Below are positions 43,549-53,569 of a stretch of DNA of 64,000 nt, piece by piece; the stretch's first letter is position 1, and each line of letters starts with the position of its first letter. Below the pieces are notes generated by a model, which was given only the letters and a program-made list of their open reading frames with translations, was not told the origin of the DNA and made no database searches. The stretch is from Halomonas sp. Lineage in GTDB: Bacteria; Pseudomonadota; Gammaproteobacteria; Pseudomonadales; Halomonadaceae. A program made the position numbers and the translations under genes. The DNA lies in assembly GCF_029263665.1 (NCBI RefSeq), contig NZ_JAJUFQ010000010.1:1-64000 (forward strand). Reading direction: 5' to 3'.

Positions 43549-46500
43549 ATGAAGCGATATCTTCTGGTGGTTCTGTGCTGGCTTGTTACCACGGCTCCGG
43601 GCCTGGCTCAGCAGTCGGAGCAGGGGCCGCTACCGGAACGGCGCATTGAATACCAACGCGATATCGACTTCGCTGGCCATGACATTCGTTCGATCTTTGA
43701 GACGGATCTGGGCTACTGCGCCAATGCCTGCCGGGAAGATGAGGACTGCCAGGCGTTCACTTTCAACCTCCGTGCCGGTGCCTGTTTTCTGAAGTCGGAT
43801 GTCACGGAAACACCTGCTTTCAAGGGCGCCCTGTCCGGGACGCTGGAAGAGACGCCGTCCGAGTTGCTGGATAATGCTCGTCAGCAGCGTGAAGTGGCCT
43901 TCATCCGAGACGACGAATGGCAAAGGGCGGGCCGGCTCTATCGTCATCTGGAACGCCATGTGCGTCTTTCATCGCGGCCAGATCTGCGCCAGGCCATTCT
44001 GGGAAATGATGTCGATGCCTGGTTGTCGTTGCAGCACTTTGCCGCGGATGGCGGCTCTTCACGTCCTGACTTTTTGCGCTCCTGGGCCTATGACGAGATG
44101 GCCTTCCTGGCCAATGCCTGGGTGCGTGCCGTGAATAGTGAAGACAAGGTGACAGCGCTCGAAGCCATTACCACCGAGCTGGAGAAGTCGCCCGAGCGAG
44201 GGCCGGCCATTCTGGCCGCTCATCGTCTGCTGGCGGAATTCAGCGGTGACGAACAACGCCTGCATCAGGCACAGATCACCTATGGTCCCCGGGTTCTCGA
44301 AAGTCAGGCGGAAGCCGATAGCGTTTCGCCGCGTTTTTGCGCCGAATACTCCGAACCACTGCGTGAAGATGGCTTTCTTTATGGCGATTATGTCCGGGTC
44401 AAGGACGTCACGGTGGATGTGACCGCCGAAGGCCAGCGACTGTGCATTGCCGGGCTGGAGCATGGTCGCGACTATCACATCACCTTGCGCAAGGGCCTGC
44501 CAGCAGCGTCTGGCGAGAGGACGGCGCGCACCGAGACATTCGATATCCTCATGCCGGACCGTCCGCCGAGTGTGCGTTTCAGTGGGCGAGGCTATGTGCT
44601 GCCGTTCTCTCAGGCCAAGTCCATCCCGATCACCGCGGTCAACGTGGACAAGGTCGAACTGCGTATTTTCCACCTGCCTCAGCGAGGCCTGACGACATAC
44701 CTCGATCAAGAGCATTTCCTGACGTCACTGGATCGCTACCAGGCCTCCCAGCTGCGTGAGGAAGATGGTACCGAGGTATGGCGCGGGGATGCCGATGTTG
44801 CCAGTGAACTGAACCAGGAAACTGTCTCGCGGCTGGATATCGATCATGCCCTGGAACAGCTCGAAACAGGCCTCTATGCCATGACGGCACGCCCTCAGGG
44901 GCAAGATGAGTATCGCCCGGCGACCCAATGGTTCCTGGTCTCGAACATGGCCATGACGACCTTCAACGGCCCTGATGGCTTGCACGTGTTCATCGAACGG
45001 CTCAGCGACGGTGAGGCGATGGGTGGGGCTGGCGTAGAGCTGGTGGGCCGGGACAACACGGTGCTCAAGCAGGCGACGGTTGGTGATGATGGCTATGTCC
45101 ATATAGCACCTGAATGGCTAGCAGGACGAGGCGGCAACCGTCCGGCGCTACTGACGGCAAGTAGTACCGATGGTACGGATTTCAACTTCGTCAACCTGCG
45201 TGAGGCAGGCTTTGATCTGAGTGACCGTGGTGTGGCGGGCACACCAGCGCCGGATACCGTCAATCTCTTTGCCACAACCGAGCGAGGCATCTACCGACCC
45301 GGTGACAGTGTGTATATCACTGCCTTGATGCGGGACCTGGAAAGTCGTGCCATGGAAAAGCTGCCGCTGACCGTGATCGTCCAGCGCCCCGACGGCAAGG
45401 AAGCGTCACGCCATACTCTGGAGGATCAGGGCGCCGGCGGCCGGGTGTTGTCTCTTCCGCTTCCAACCGATGCCATGCGTGGTCTGTGGAAGTTGCGTTT
45501 CCATGTGGATCCACAAGCGGACATGCTGGGCGAGGTCGGCTTTCTGGTCGAAGATTTTGTGCCCGAGAGAATCGATTTCACCCTGAAAAGCGATGAGGCA
45601 CTGGTCGCCAGCAAGGTGCCGCCACGGGTTGCTGTGGCGGCCCACTATCTATACGGCGCTGTAGGTGCCAATCTGCCGATTTCCGGCACAGTCGTGCGTC
45701 GGCCGGCGACAGGACTGGCGCAATATCCCGGCTTCCATTTCGGTATGCCGGCGACAGAAGATCAGGCGACTTCCGCAGTATTGCCAGGAGGCTTGACCAC
45801 CGATGAAGCGGGCAAGGCCATGGTCAGTCTGCCGCTACCCCCTTCGGCAAGTGTTGGACAACCTGAAGAGCTGGCCCTGGCGATGCGCTTGCGTGAAGGA
45901 TCGGGCAGGCCGGTAGAACGTCGCCTGACCTTGCCCATGGCGCTGGAGAGTCCCGTGATTGGCCTCAAGCCTCTCTTCGAACGCATGGCTGCCGAGAATA
46001 GTGATGCTCACTTTGACGTCATTGCCCTGGATAACGACCGACAGCGCATGAAACTGGGGCCGGTGGAATGGACGCTGTCGAGAATCGAGCACGACTACCA
46101 GTGGTACCGCGTCAACGGCGAATGGGGATATTCCCCGGTCGAGCGCCGCACAAGAGCGGCCACGGGTACCCTGGAGGTAGCGGCCGATGCCAAGACAACT
46201 CTGTCCACTCCCGTGAAGTGGGGGCAGTACGAACTGGAACTGCGTACCACCGGTGATAATGCTCTGGTGCTTACCCGACACACCTTCTGGGCCGGTTATT
46301 ACGGCGGAGCAGGGAGCCCTGACACACCTGAACGGCTGGATACCGGTGTCGATCAGGCCAGCTATCGTAGTGGCGATGAGCTGAAGCTGCGCTTCGACGC
46401 GCGCATGTCAGGAACCGCCTCCGTGCGCGTATTCAACGGGCGGCTGGTCGAACGGCAGCGTTTCAAGGTGGCGCCAGGTACCAATGAGCTGACCATGAGG

Positions 46501-49047
46501 GTTAGCGAGAAGTGGGGCACGGGGGCCTATCTGGTCACTTCCCTGGTGACTCCCTCGAACGAGGCCGATGGGCGTAACCCCCGCCGTGCCATTGGTGTCA
46601 ACTGGGTCAGTGTTGATACTGCCCAGCGCACCCTGGATCTGTCCTTGCAGCCGCAGGCGCCTTTGCGGCCTCGCCAGAATGGCACCTTGCGGTTGAGCGT
46701 GGATGCTGCCCCGGCAGGCGAAACAGTCTACGCCACGGTGGCGATGGTGGATCTCGGTATTCTCAACCTGACCGGATACAAGGCCCCGCAGCCCGAGCAG
46801 CATTTCTTTGGCCAGCGACGCTTTGCCTTCGACATGCGTGATCTCTATGGCCGCTTGATCGATGATATTCCCGGCGCGCTGGCGACGCTGCGTGAAGGGG
46901 GGGACAGCAATGCTCCTGCTCAGGCGCCTGGGCCGAAACGCGAGGAATACGTGACGCTATTTTCCGGCCTGGTGATGCTGGACGAGAATGGCGAAGCTGA
47001 TATTGATCTTCCGCTGCCGGCCTTCAATGGCACGGTGCGTGCCATGGCGCAGGCTTGGTCGCAAAGTGCCTTGGGCAGTCACAGCGAAGACCTGATCGTA
47101 CGCGACCCCATCGTGGCCACCGGGCATGCTCCGAGTTTCATGGCGCCCGGGGACAGCACGCAGCTGCGGTTGGAACTGGCCCATGCCGAAGGCCCTGTGG
47201 GCACGGTCGGCGTTGAGATTGCCGCCAAGGGGCCTCTGGCATTTGCCGGGGCCAATACGGCGGAAGTCGAGCTGGATGAGCAGGAAAGAACCACCCTGAC
47301 GTTTGACGTTCAGGCCAGTGAATCCGGGATCGATAGCGGTCAGCAAGGCGAGTTGGACATTCAGATAACCACGCCTGCAGGGCAACAGCTTTCCCAGCAA
47401 CTGCCGATTGCAGTAAAGCGCAATGACCTACCGATCCAGCGGCGCCATATCGGACAGCTTGGCAAGGGGGAAGTCCTGCAACTACCGGATAGCCTGACCT
47501 CGGGAATGGCGGCCGATGCAACACTCAGCATCAGCTTCGGTCCCCTGGCCCACTTCAATCTGGCAGGGCTTGCGTATGCATTGGAAACGGAACCTCGCAG
47601 CTGCACCGAACAGATCGTTTCGTCGGTCGAGCCACTATTGTCGGCACGCTCCTGGCTGAGCAGTGAAAGTCAGGCAGTGGCCGATGACCGGCTGGCACAG
47701 AGCGTGGAGCGTGTGCTGTCGCGTCAGGCTGCCAGCGGCGCCTTTGGCCTGTGGGCACCGGGCAGTCGAAATTTCTGGCTCGATGCCTATGCAACGGAGT
47801 TCCTGCTGCGTGCCAGTGAAGCCGGTGAGAAGGTGCCCGAACATGCGTTTTCCAGCGCGTTGCGCAATCTGCAGAACAAGATCAACGGCGCCAGTGGATC
47901 GCAGGAAAGCCTCAGTGCTGCGGCCTACGCCCTTTATGTCCTGTCCCAGGCGGGTGAGGTGCGTGCCAGCGATGTGCGCTATTTTGCCGATGTCTACTCC
48001 CGTTCGGATGTCGCCCGTGGAGATCGAGGGCTCGATGCTGCTTATCTCGGAGCAGCGCTTCATGCCGTGGGTGATCCACAGCGTGCGAACCGGCTGTTTC
48101 GCACAGCCTTCGACGAGCTCTCGCTGGGCCATGATTATCATGCCTATTCCCGTAGCGGTGATATCTATGCCAGCCGCGGGCGAGACCTGATGACAGCCTA
48201 TCGGTTGGCCCTGGCATCCGGTTTTGATGTGGATGATGTGGCGGGTGTGGACATGGACAGTGTGGATACCGCCATGTCATCGGCGGGCGATGGTAACACC
48301 CAGGAACGCGCCAGTGCATTGCGTCTTGCGGCAACGCTGCTGGAAGGAGAGGCAACACCCGCATACACAGAGCAGATGAGCCTGGCGCAATATCTGGCAT
48401 CGCCACCACACAACCCGTTCGACAAGGTGACGCCGGTAGCCGTGACCCTGAATGGCGTGCCCACCGGCAAGGTGGAGCGGCAGAGTTCAGGTGTCGAGAT
48501 AAGCCGTCACTATTACAGCTTCGAAGGGGAACCGGTGGATGTGGCGGATGTCACGCTCAATGACAAGCTGGTCGTGGTATTGAAGGTCACGCCACTGGGC
48601 ATGTCACAGGGCCAGTTGGCCATCGAGGATCCGCTACCGGCGGGCTTCCAGATTGATAATCCCAGTGTCCTGGCATCGGGAGATACCCGAGCGCTGGAGT
48701 GGTTCCCCGGCGGGATGGATCCAACCTATGCAGAATTCGGCAGTGAGCGCTTTTTTGCTGCCGTGACGCTGGACGAGCGCAGGCCTTTCCAATTGGCCTA
48801 TGTGGTGCGTGCCATCCAGCCTGGCAGCTTCCATCATCCCGCTGCACATGTTCAGGACATGTATGTACCACGCTTCCATGCCAATACCGCTGATGGGCGC
48901 GTCGTGATCAGCGGCAGCCACTCTGAACGATCGGAGGGTACCGGAACTGGGAATGTCGGTACTGAAGGGGAAGGGGCCGGTACTGCGGAAGATGGCCCTG
49001 AGGATGGCCCTGAAGATAGCACTGAGGGTGCCGAGGGTGATCGCTAG
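43549..49047 (+). CDS. Alpha-2-macroglobulin family protein with PAN domain
   Basis: 1832 residues. Signal peptide to ~21 (GLAQQ). A PAN/apple-like domain follows, with CANACREDEDCQAF and GACFLK. Then macroglobulin (MG) domains, the A2M core (YRPGDSVYITALMRD; FVPERIDFTLKSD) and the thioester motif CTEQ at about residues 1352-1355, so the protease-trapping thioester is intact. The extreme C-terminus is acidic and repetitive (EDGPEDGPEDSTEGAEGD). Bacterial A2Ms sit in the periplasm and are proposed to trap invading proteases; coupling with PBP1C, as here, is the well-known arrangement of the YfhM type. The acidic tail overlaps the next gene. Confidence 0.93.
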   Translation: MKRYLLVVLCWLVTTAPGLAQQSEQGPLPERRIEYQRDIDFAGHDIRSIFETDLGYCANACREDEDCQAFTFNLRAGACFLKSDVTETPAFKGALSGTLEETPSELLDNARQQREVAFIRDDEWQRAGRLYRHLERHVRLSSRPDLRQAILGNDVDAWLSLQHFAADGGSSRPDFLRSWAYDEMAFLANAWVRAVNSEDKVTALEAITTELEKSPERGPAILAAHRLLAEFSGDEQRLHQAQITYGPRVLESQAEADSVSPRFCAEYSEPLREDGFLYGDYVRVKDVTVDVTAEGQRLCIAGLEHGRDYHITLRKGLPAASGERTARTETFDILMPDRPPSVRFSGRGYVLPFSQAKSIPITAVNVDKVELRIFHLPQRGLTTYLDQEHFLTSLDRYQASQLREEDGTEVWRGDADVASELNQETVSRLDIDHALEQLETGLYAMTARPQGQDEYRPATQWFLVSNMAMTTFNGPDGLHVFIERLSDGEAMGGAGVELVGRDNTVLKQATVGDDGYVHIAPEWLAGRGGNRPALLTASSTDGTDFNFVNLREAGFDLSDRGVAGTPAPDTVNLFATTERGIYRPGDSVYITALMRDLESRAMEKLPLTVIVQRPDGKEASRHTLEDQGAGGRVLSLPLPTDAMRGLWKLRFHVDPQADMLGEVGFLVEDFVPERIDFTLKSDEALVASKVPPRVAVAAHYLYGAVGANLPISGTVVRRPATGLAQYPGFHFGMPATEDQATSAVLPGGLTTDEAGKAMVSLPLPPSASVGQPEELALAMRLREGSGRPVERRLTLPMALESPVIGLKPLFERMAAENSDAHFDVIALDNDRQRMKLGPVEWTLSRIEHDYQWYRVNGEWGYSPVERRTRAATGTLEVAADAKTTLSTPVKWGQYELELRTTGDNALVLTRHTFWAGYYGGAGSPDTPERLDTGVDQASYRSGDELKLRFDARMSGTASVRVFNGRLVERQRFKVAPGTNELTMRVSEKWGTGAYLVTSLVTPSNEADGRNPRRAIGVNWVSVDTAQRTLDLSLQPQAPLRPRQNGTLRLSVDAAPAGETVYATVAMVDLGILNLTGYKAPQPEQHFFGQRRFAFDMRDLYGRLIDDIPGALATLREGGDSNAPAQAPGPKREEYVTLFSGLVMLDENGEADIDLPLPAFNGTVRAMAQAWSQSALGSHSEDLIVRDPIVATGHAPSFMAPGDSTQLRLELAHAEGPVGTVGVEIAAKGPLAFAGANTAEVELDEQERTTLTFDVQASESGIDSGQQGELDIQITTPAGQQLSQQLPIAVKRNDLPIQRRHIGQLGKGEVLQLPDSLTSGMAADATLSISFGPLAHFNLAGLAYALETEPRSCTEQIVSSVEPLLSARSWLSSESQAVADDRLAQSVERVLSRQAASGAFGLWAPGSRNFWLDAYATEFLLRASEAGEKVPEHAFSSALRNLQNKINGASGSQESLSAAAYALYVLSQAGEVRASDVRYFADVYSRSDVARGDRGLDAAYLGAALHAVGDPQRANRLFRTAFDELSLGHDYHAYSRSGDIYASRGRDLMTAYRLALASGFDVDDVAGVDMDSVDTAMSSAGDGNTQERASALRLAATLLEGEATPAYTEQMSLAQYLASPPHNPFDKVTPVAVTLNGVPTGKVERQSSGVEISRHYYSFEGEPVDVADVTLNDKLVVVLKVTPLGMSQGQLAIEDPLPAGFQIDNPSVLASGDTRALEWFPGGMDPTYAEFGSERFFAAVTLDERRPFQLAYVVRAIQPGSFHHPAAHVQDMYVPRFHANTADGRVVISGSHSERSEGTGTGNVGTEGEGAGTAEDGPEDGPEDSTEGAEGDR

Positions 49048-51148
49048 GTACCGTCGCAAGGGCCTCAAGCGCATCAAGGCTATCAAGCGTATCAGCGGCC
49101 GATGTGTTGCGCTGGTGTCGCTTGCCTTGCTGGTCGTTCTGGCCGGGCTATGGCTGGCGTTCGAGCGTTGGGTCGAGACAGCGCCGGACCCGTTGACGAC
49201 CTGGGAATACTCGCCCGTGGTGCGGGATCGCCATGGCCAGCCGTTGAGCCTGTTTCTGTCAGCGGATGGCTATTGGCGTCAGCAGACTCGTCTGAGCGAT
49301 GTCGACCCTACTTACCTGGCCATGTTGCTGGCCTATGAAGACAAGCGTTTCTATTCCCATCACGGGGTGGACTGGCTGGCGCTGGTTCGGGCAACTGGGC
49401 AGGCCTTGTGGCATAGGGATATCGTGTCCGGCGGATCGACCTTGACCATGCAGGTCGTGCGACTGCTTCAGCGAGAGCCAACGCAAACCATGAAAGCCAA
49501 GCTCGCGCAGATCCGAGCGGCCCTGGCTCTGGAGCGCAGGCTGGACAAGAAGGCGATTCTCGAGCTTTATCTCAACCTGGCGCCGATGGGCGGTAATCTC
49601 GAAGGCGTGGCGACCGCCAGCCGCGGCTATTTCGGCAAAGGGCCTGGATTCTTGTCAGCCGCTGAAGCTGCCTTGCTGGTCGCGATTCCCCAGTCTCCCG
49701 TGGCGCGTCAGCCTCATCGGCATCCGGAGCAGGCCCGCGCAGCCCGGGAAAGGGTGCTGGAGCGTAGCCTGTCCGATGGTCTGCTCTCGGCAGAAGTGGT
49801 GGAGGAGGCCAAGGCTGAGCCGATACCGCAACGGCTAGTGCCCATGCCTCATCTATCCTGGCACCTGGCGCAAGCACTCGTGGCCGAGGCCCGGCATTCT
49901 GCCGCTCGATCGCTCGTCATCGACACCACGCTGGATGCCGGACTTCAACGGCGCCTGGAGCTGGCGCTGCGTCGCTGGCTCGGACAGCAGGTGGCCGATG
50001 TCGGAGTGGCGATGATGGTGGTCGATTACCACACGGGTGAAGTACGCGCGCGTATCGGCGCGCCTGATCCTTTCGATGAACAGCACGTGGGTTTTGTCGA
50101 CATGGCTGCGGCCAAGCGTTCTCCCGGGTCGACGCTCAAGCCGCTGATCTACGCCCTGGGGTTCGATGAAGGGCTGATACATCCCGAGACACTGATCAAT
50201 GATGCGCCGCAGGACTTTGATGGCTGGTCACCCTCCAATTTCGATGGTCGTTTTCGTGGGCCAGTAAGCGTACGCCGTGCCTTGCAGGAGTCGTTGAACT
50301 TGCCTGCCGTGGCGGTACTGGATGCCATCAGCCCAGCTCGGTTGCTGGGCAGCATGCGGCGTAGTGGTGCCCAGCCCATGCTGCCGGGTGGCCATGCGGC
50401 AGGCTTGGCCATTGGTCTGGGTGGCCTGGGGGTAACGCTGCAGGACATGGCGATGGTGTATGCGATGATTGCCAACGACGGTCAGGTCGTGCCCTTGACG
50501 GTATTGCCCGATTCGGACGCTGTACCGCAACGGGTGATCAGCGCCCGAGCCAGCTGGTACCTGGCCGATATCCTGCGTCAGACGCCGCGCGGCGGCCTGG
50601 GAGCCAGTGACAAGGTGGCCTTCAAAACCGGGACTTCCTACGGCTATCGTGACGCCTGGGCCATCGGTTTTGATGGCCAGCATGTCATCGCCGTGCTGGT
50701 CGGGCGGCCCGACAACGGCAGCATGCCGGGGGCACTGGGAGCGTATAGTGCTGCGCCATTGCTGTTTGCCGGTTTTGATATCGTCGGTGTGGTTCCGCCA
50801 CGGCGAACGCCGCCGAAGGATGCCCTGATTGCCTCCAGCGGGGACCTGCCGAAGGCATTGAGGACATTTGCTGCGGGCACAGGCGGTGAAATGACGCCGC
50901 CCATACGCATTCTCGCCCCCCGCGATGGCGCGGAAGTCTTTGGTGTCGCAGACAGCAGCATGCCTTTGTTCGTGCACCTTCAGGGCGGAACGCCACCTTT
51001 TCGCTGGCTGATCAACAACCGGCCAATGGACGCAGATCCGCTGCGTCGAGAAGCCGCCTTCGACACCATGGGTGGCGGCTTTCACCGCATTACGGTACTG
51101 GATGCGGCAGGGCACTCGGCCAACGCCACCGTGCGCCTGATGCCGTGA
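49037..51148 (+). CDS. pbpC: Penicillin-binding protein 1C
   Basis: 703 residues from the GTG at 49037, eight bases after a GAGGG site; ATGs at 48953, 48992 and 49004 are also in frame, so the start is uncertain. One N-terminal membrane anchor, then the glycosyltransferase domain (YEDKRFYSHHGVDWLALVRA; GGSTLTMQVVRLL), then a transpeptidase domain with SPGSTLKP (catalytic Ser, S-x-x-K) and KTGTSYGYRDAW, and a C-terminal biPBP_C-like domain. Builds and cross-links peptidoglycan. Overlaps the A2M gene, consistent with joint envelope defence. Confidence 0.93.
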   Translation: MIARYRRKGLKRIKAIKRISGRCVALVSLALLVVLAGLWLAFERWVETAPDPLTTWEYSPVVRDRHGQPLSLFLSADGYWRQQTRLSDVDPTYLAMLLAYEDKRFYSHHGVDWLALVRATGQALWHRDIVSGGSTLTMQVVRLLQREPTQTMKAKLAQIRAALALERRLDKKAILELYLNLAPMGGNLEGVATASRGYFGKGPGFLSAAEAALLVAIPQSPVARQPHRHPEQARAARERVLERSLSDGLLSAEVVEEAKAEPIPQRLVPMPHLSWHLAQALVAEARHSAARSLVIDTTLDAGLQRRLELALRRWLGQQVADVGVAMMVVDYHTGEVRARIGAPDPFDEQHVGFVDMAAAKRSPGSTLKPLIYALGFDEGLIHPETLINDAPQDFDGWSPSNFDGRFRGPVSVRRALQESLNLPAVAVLDAISPARLLGSMRRSGAQPMLPGGHAAGLAIGLGGLGVTLQDMAMVYAMIANDGQVVPLTVLPDSDAVPQRVISARASWYLADILRQTPRGGLGASDKVAFKTGTSYGYRDAWAIGFDGQHVIAVLVGRPDNGSMPGALGAYSAAPLLFAGFDIVGVVPPRRTPPKDALIASSGDLPKALRTFAAGTGGEMTPPIRILAPRDGAEVFGVADSSMPLFVHLQGGTPPFRWLINNRPMDADPLRREAAFDTMGGGFHRITVLDAAGHSANATVRLMP

Positions 51149-51188
51149 TCATGCTCTTGAATTCCTGCTTGCTCTCACTCCAGCTTGT

Positions 51189-51596
51189 TCACTCTCCGCC
51201 CATGGCAGTGGGGTCCATCCAGACAGCTTCCCAGATATGGCCATCGGGATCTGTCAGGCTGCGGTTGTACATGAAGCCGAGATCCTGAATGGCATTGATG
51301 TCTGCCGTGCCTCCAAGACGTGCGGCAGTCTCGATCATGGCATCGACGGCATCGCGATCGTCACAGGTCAGGGCCAGCATCACTTCGCTGGAAGTGGCAG
51401 GCGGAATGGGGCGGTTGGTAAAGCTGCGCCATTTATCGTGGGTCAGCAACATGACGTAGATGGTGTCGCTGCATACCATGCAGGCAGCGGTGTCATCAGT
51501 GAACTGCGGATTGTTCTCGAAGCCTAGTTCGCTATAGAACGCTTTCGAAGCATCAAGATTGGTGACGGGCAGGTTGACGAAAATCATGCGGGACAT
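51189..51596 (-). CDS. VOC (glyoxalase/bleomycin-resistance) family protein
   Basis: 135 residues from the Met at 51596, which has a GGAG site; an upstream extension is open but rejected. IFVNLPVTNLDASKAFYSELGFENNPQF is the typical first beta-alpha-beta module and DPDGHIWEAVWMDP the second, as in the VOC superfamily. Substrate unknown; many are lactoylglutathione-lyase-like. Convergent with pbpC. Confidence 0.85.
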   Translation of the reverse strand: MSRMIFVNLPVTNLDASKAFYSELGFENNPQFTDDTAACMVCSDTIYVMLLTHDKWRSFTNRPIPPATSSEVMLALTCDDRDAVDAMIETAARLGGTADINAIQDLGFMYNRSLTDPDGHIWEAVWMDPTAMGGE

Positions 51597-51669
51597 ACGG
51601 TGACTCCACATACGCAAGGGGGAAACCCCAGTATGGTTCCTGCGTGCGGATTGCGTAGATGCTGGAGAC

Positions 51670-51700
51670 AAAAAATCCCTCCGCACGACGTGCAGAGGGA
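51670..51700 (-). terminator. Intrinsic terminator after the NhaC gene
   Basis: Stem 51676-51700 (TCCCTC-c-GCAC paired with GTGC-a-GAGGGA) with a T6 run on the minus strand. Ends the NhaC transcript. Confidence 0.88.
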
Positions 51701-51790
51701 GAAAGGGAGATGCAGGGATAATACGAAAGGCGCTGGAAAGGCGGCGCTATGGTGTGTGGATCCTAGGTGGACGGGCCAGAGTTGTGTGCT

Positions 51791-53305
51791 TCAGACCAGC
51801 CAGTAACCAAGGCCAACGAAGCCCAGCGTGGTCACCAGTGCACCGATCAGGGTGTAGGGCAACTGGGTCAGGGCATGCTGCATGGGAAGTACGCCGCTGC
51901 CCTGGGATGACAGCACCGAAGAATCGGAGAAGAAGCAGGCGTGGCTACCAAAGCTTGAGGCAGACAGCAGCGCGCCGACGACCAGGGGCATGGGAGCGCC
52001 CATGTGGATGGCCATTGGCACCACGATCGGAATCGAGATCACGAACACGCCCCAGGAAGAGCCGGTGGCAAAGACCACGATGGCCATGCTGACGAAAATG
52101 ATCGCCGGCAGCAGGGCAGGAGTGATGTAGGGAGCCAGGGCATCGATCATGAATTGGGTCATGCCGAGCTGGTCGTTGACCTCACGCAGGACGAACCCCA
52201 CGGCGACAATGGCCAGCGGCAGCATCATGGTGCGGAAACCGTCCATGATGGCGTCCATCAACGTGGCAAAGGTGGCCAGGCGCTGAATCAGGTACAGCAC
52301 GATGGTGAACAGCGTTGCCGTGATGACACCCTTGAGCAGATCGATCTCGAAGTAGGCACTGGCACCGATCAGTATGGCCATGGGGGCGACGAAGTTGAGT
52401 ACGCCAATCCAGGGGCTGCCACGCTGGGGCTGGTCATCGGCATCGGCCATGGCGGCATCCGGTGCGCCATCGGGAATCGGTTGGCCAGCGCGAGCACGGG
52501 CTTCGGCGGCTTTCATCGGGCCCAGGTCCGGCATCATGCCCACGGCGACCAGGAAGACCAGGCCCATGGCGACCCAGCCATAAAGCATGAACGGAATCGA
52601 CTGGATGTACAGCGCCATGCCGGAGCCATCCGTTGCGCCGTTGGTTTCCAGCAGTTCGGCGAAATACACCGCCCAGGTGGAAAGCGGAACCAGCACGCAG
52701 ATTGGAGCAGCGGTGGAATCGACGATGTAGGCCAGCTTTTCCCGCGATACGCCGAAACGGTCGGTGAGACGTTTCATGGCGGCCGAGGTGGCCAGGGCGT
52801 TGAGGTAGTCATCGATAAAGATCAATACACCGAGAACCGCGGTGCTGAGCAGCGACTGACGACGCGTTTTCACCATACGGGCCATGAAGTGACTGAAGCT
52901 CAAGGTGCAGCCGGATTTCTCCAGCATGGCAATGAACCCTCCCATCAGGCCGCAGACCAGAATCAGCCAGGCGATGGTCTCATCCATCATCACCGTCATG
53001 GAAATATCGGCCAGTTCACCGATGTAGTCGCTGGGCTGGAGCAGAATCAAGCCCGCCAGGGAGCCGATGGCCAAGGCTTCCAGAGTGCGGTGAGTGGCAA
53101 TCGCCACCACCAGCACGATCAGCGACGGCACCAGGCTGATCCAGCCAAATTCAGTGCCGGCATCGTGGTACAGCGTCAAGCCGATGACAATGGCGGCCAG
53201 GGAGAAGACCAGTGCCATGGTGCGCCCCGTACCGCGCCGCTCCGGGAGAGAGGGCGCGAAAGGATGTGGCGTGGACGTGGCATTCGGGGATGTTGTGTTT
53301 GTCAT
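51791..53305 (-). CDS. Na+/H+ antiporter, NhaC family
   Basis: 504 residues with about 11-12 hydrophobic segments. LIFIDDYLNALATSAAMKRL and DSTAAPICVLVPLSTWAVYFAEL are characteristic of NhaC-type permeases. GSSWGVFVISIPIVVPMA and SFGSHACFFSDSSVLSSQGSG follow near the end. A hydrophilic loop at ~255-285. NhaC proteins exchange Na+ for H+, and some relatives carry amino or organic acids. Location beside polyamine catabolism leaves substrate open. A 461-residue frame on the other strand is a shadow. Confidence 0.87.
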   Translation of the reverse strand: MTNTTSPNATSTPHPFAPSLPERRGTGRTMALVFSLAAIVIGLTLYHDAGTEFGWISLVPSLIVLVVAIATHRTLEALAIGSLAGLILLQPSDYIGELADISMTVMMDETIAWLILVCGLMGGFIAMLEKSGCTLSFSHFMARMVKTRRQSLLSTAVLGVLIFIDDYLNALATSAAMKRLTDRFGVSREKLAYIVDSTAAPICVLVPLSTWAVYFAELLETNGATDGSGMALYIQSIPFMLYGWVAMGLVFLVAVGMMPDLGPMKAAEARARAGQPIPDGAPDAAMADADDQPQRGSPWIGVLNFVAPMAILIGASAYFEIDLLKGVITATLFTIVLYLIQRLATFATLMDAIMDGFRTMMLPLAIVAVGFVLREVNDQLGMTQFMIDALAPYITPALLPAIIFVSMAIVVFATGSSWGVFVISIPIVVPMAIHMGAPMPLVVGALLSASSFGSHACFFSDSSVLSSQGSGVLPMQHALTQLPYTLIGALVTTLGFVGLGYWLV

Positions 53306-53395
53306 GATATGTCCCGCACTTATTCAGTGTTGATCAAGGAAATGCTGAATAATCAACAATGTATTGTTCAGCATGGAAGTGCTGAATAAATCGGC
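53306..53395. promoter_or_regulatory. Array of CTGAATAA-type half-sites upstream of nhaC-like gene
   Basis: Four related words occur in 75 bases: TTATTCAGT near 53318, TGCTGAATAA near 53343, TTGTTCAGCA near 53365 and TGCTGAATAA near 53381, in alternating orientation. They lie just upstream of the NhaC start and look like operator half-sites. Confidence 0.5.
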
Positions 53396-53414
53396 TGGGC
53401 GAGATGAAGGCTAT

Positions 53415-53457
53415 GTTCGTTCCTGACGAACAATCGCACTTCCCACATCCATGTGGG
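53415..53457. repeat. Two small dyads next to repeat copy B
   Basis: GTTCGT-n5-ACGAAC (53415-53431) and CCCACAT-n2-ATGTGGG (53442-53457). They directly abut the dispersed repeat and may belong to the same element. Confidence 0.5.
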
Positions 53458-53460
53458 TCG

Positions 53461-53539
53461 CACAAGGCGCACGGAGCGCAACAACCGGAGCCTATGGGGT
53501 ATAGGTGAGGATGGTGAGCACCGCGCAACGCAGTGATTC
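53461..53539 (-). repeat. Dispersed intergenic repeat, copy B
   Basis: About 79 bases, inverted relative to copy A at 11081-11160, with roughly 86% identity by eye. Lies between the NhaC gene and the second PuuA-like gene. Confidence 0.75.
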
Positions 53540-53569
53540 GCACGCACAGACATTTATGCAGTGCTTCCT

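Noticed and set aside
49037..51148. Frameshift between A2M and pbpC as a fusion
   Set aside because: Each protein has its own complete domains and start or stop signals; the overlap is short and ordinary.
52004..53389. 461-residue plus-strand frame across the NhaC gene
   Set aside because: His/Gln/Gly-rich composition typical of the reverse of a membrane-protein gene.
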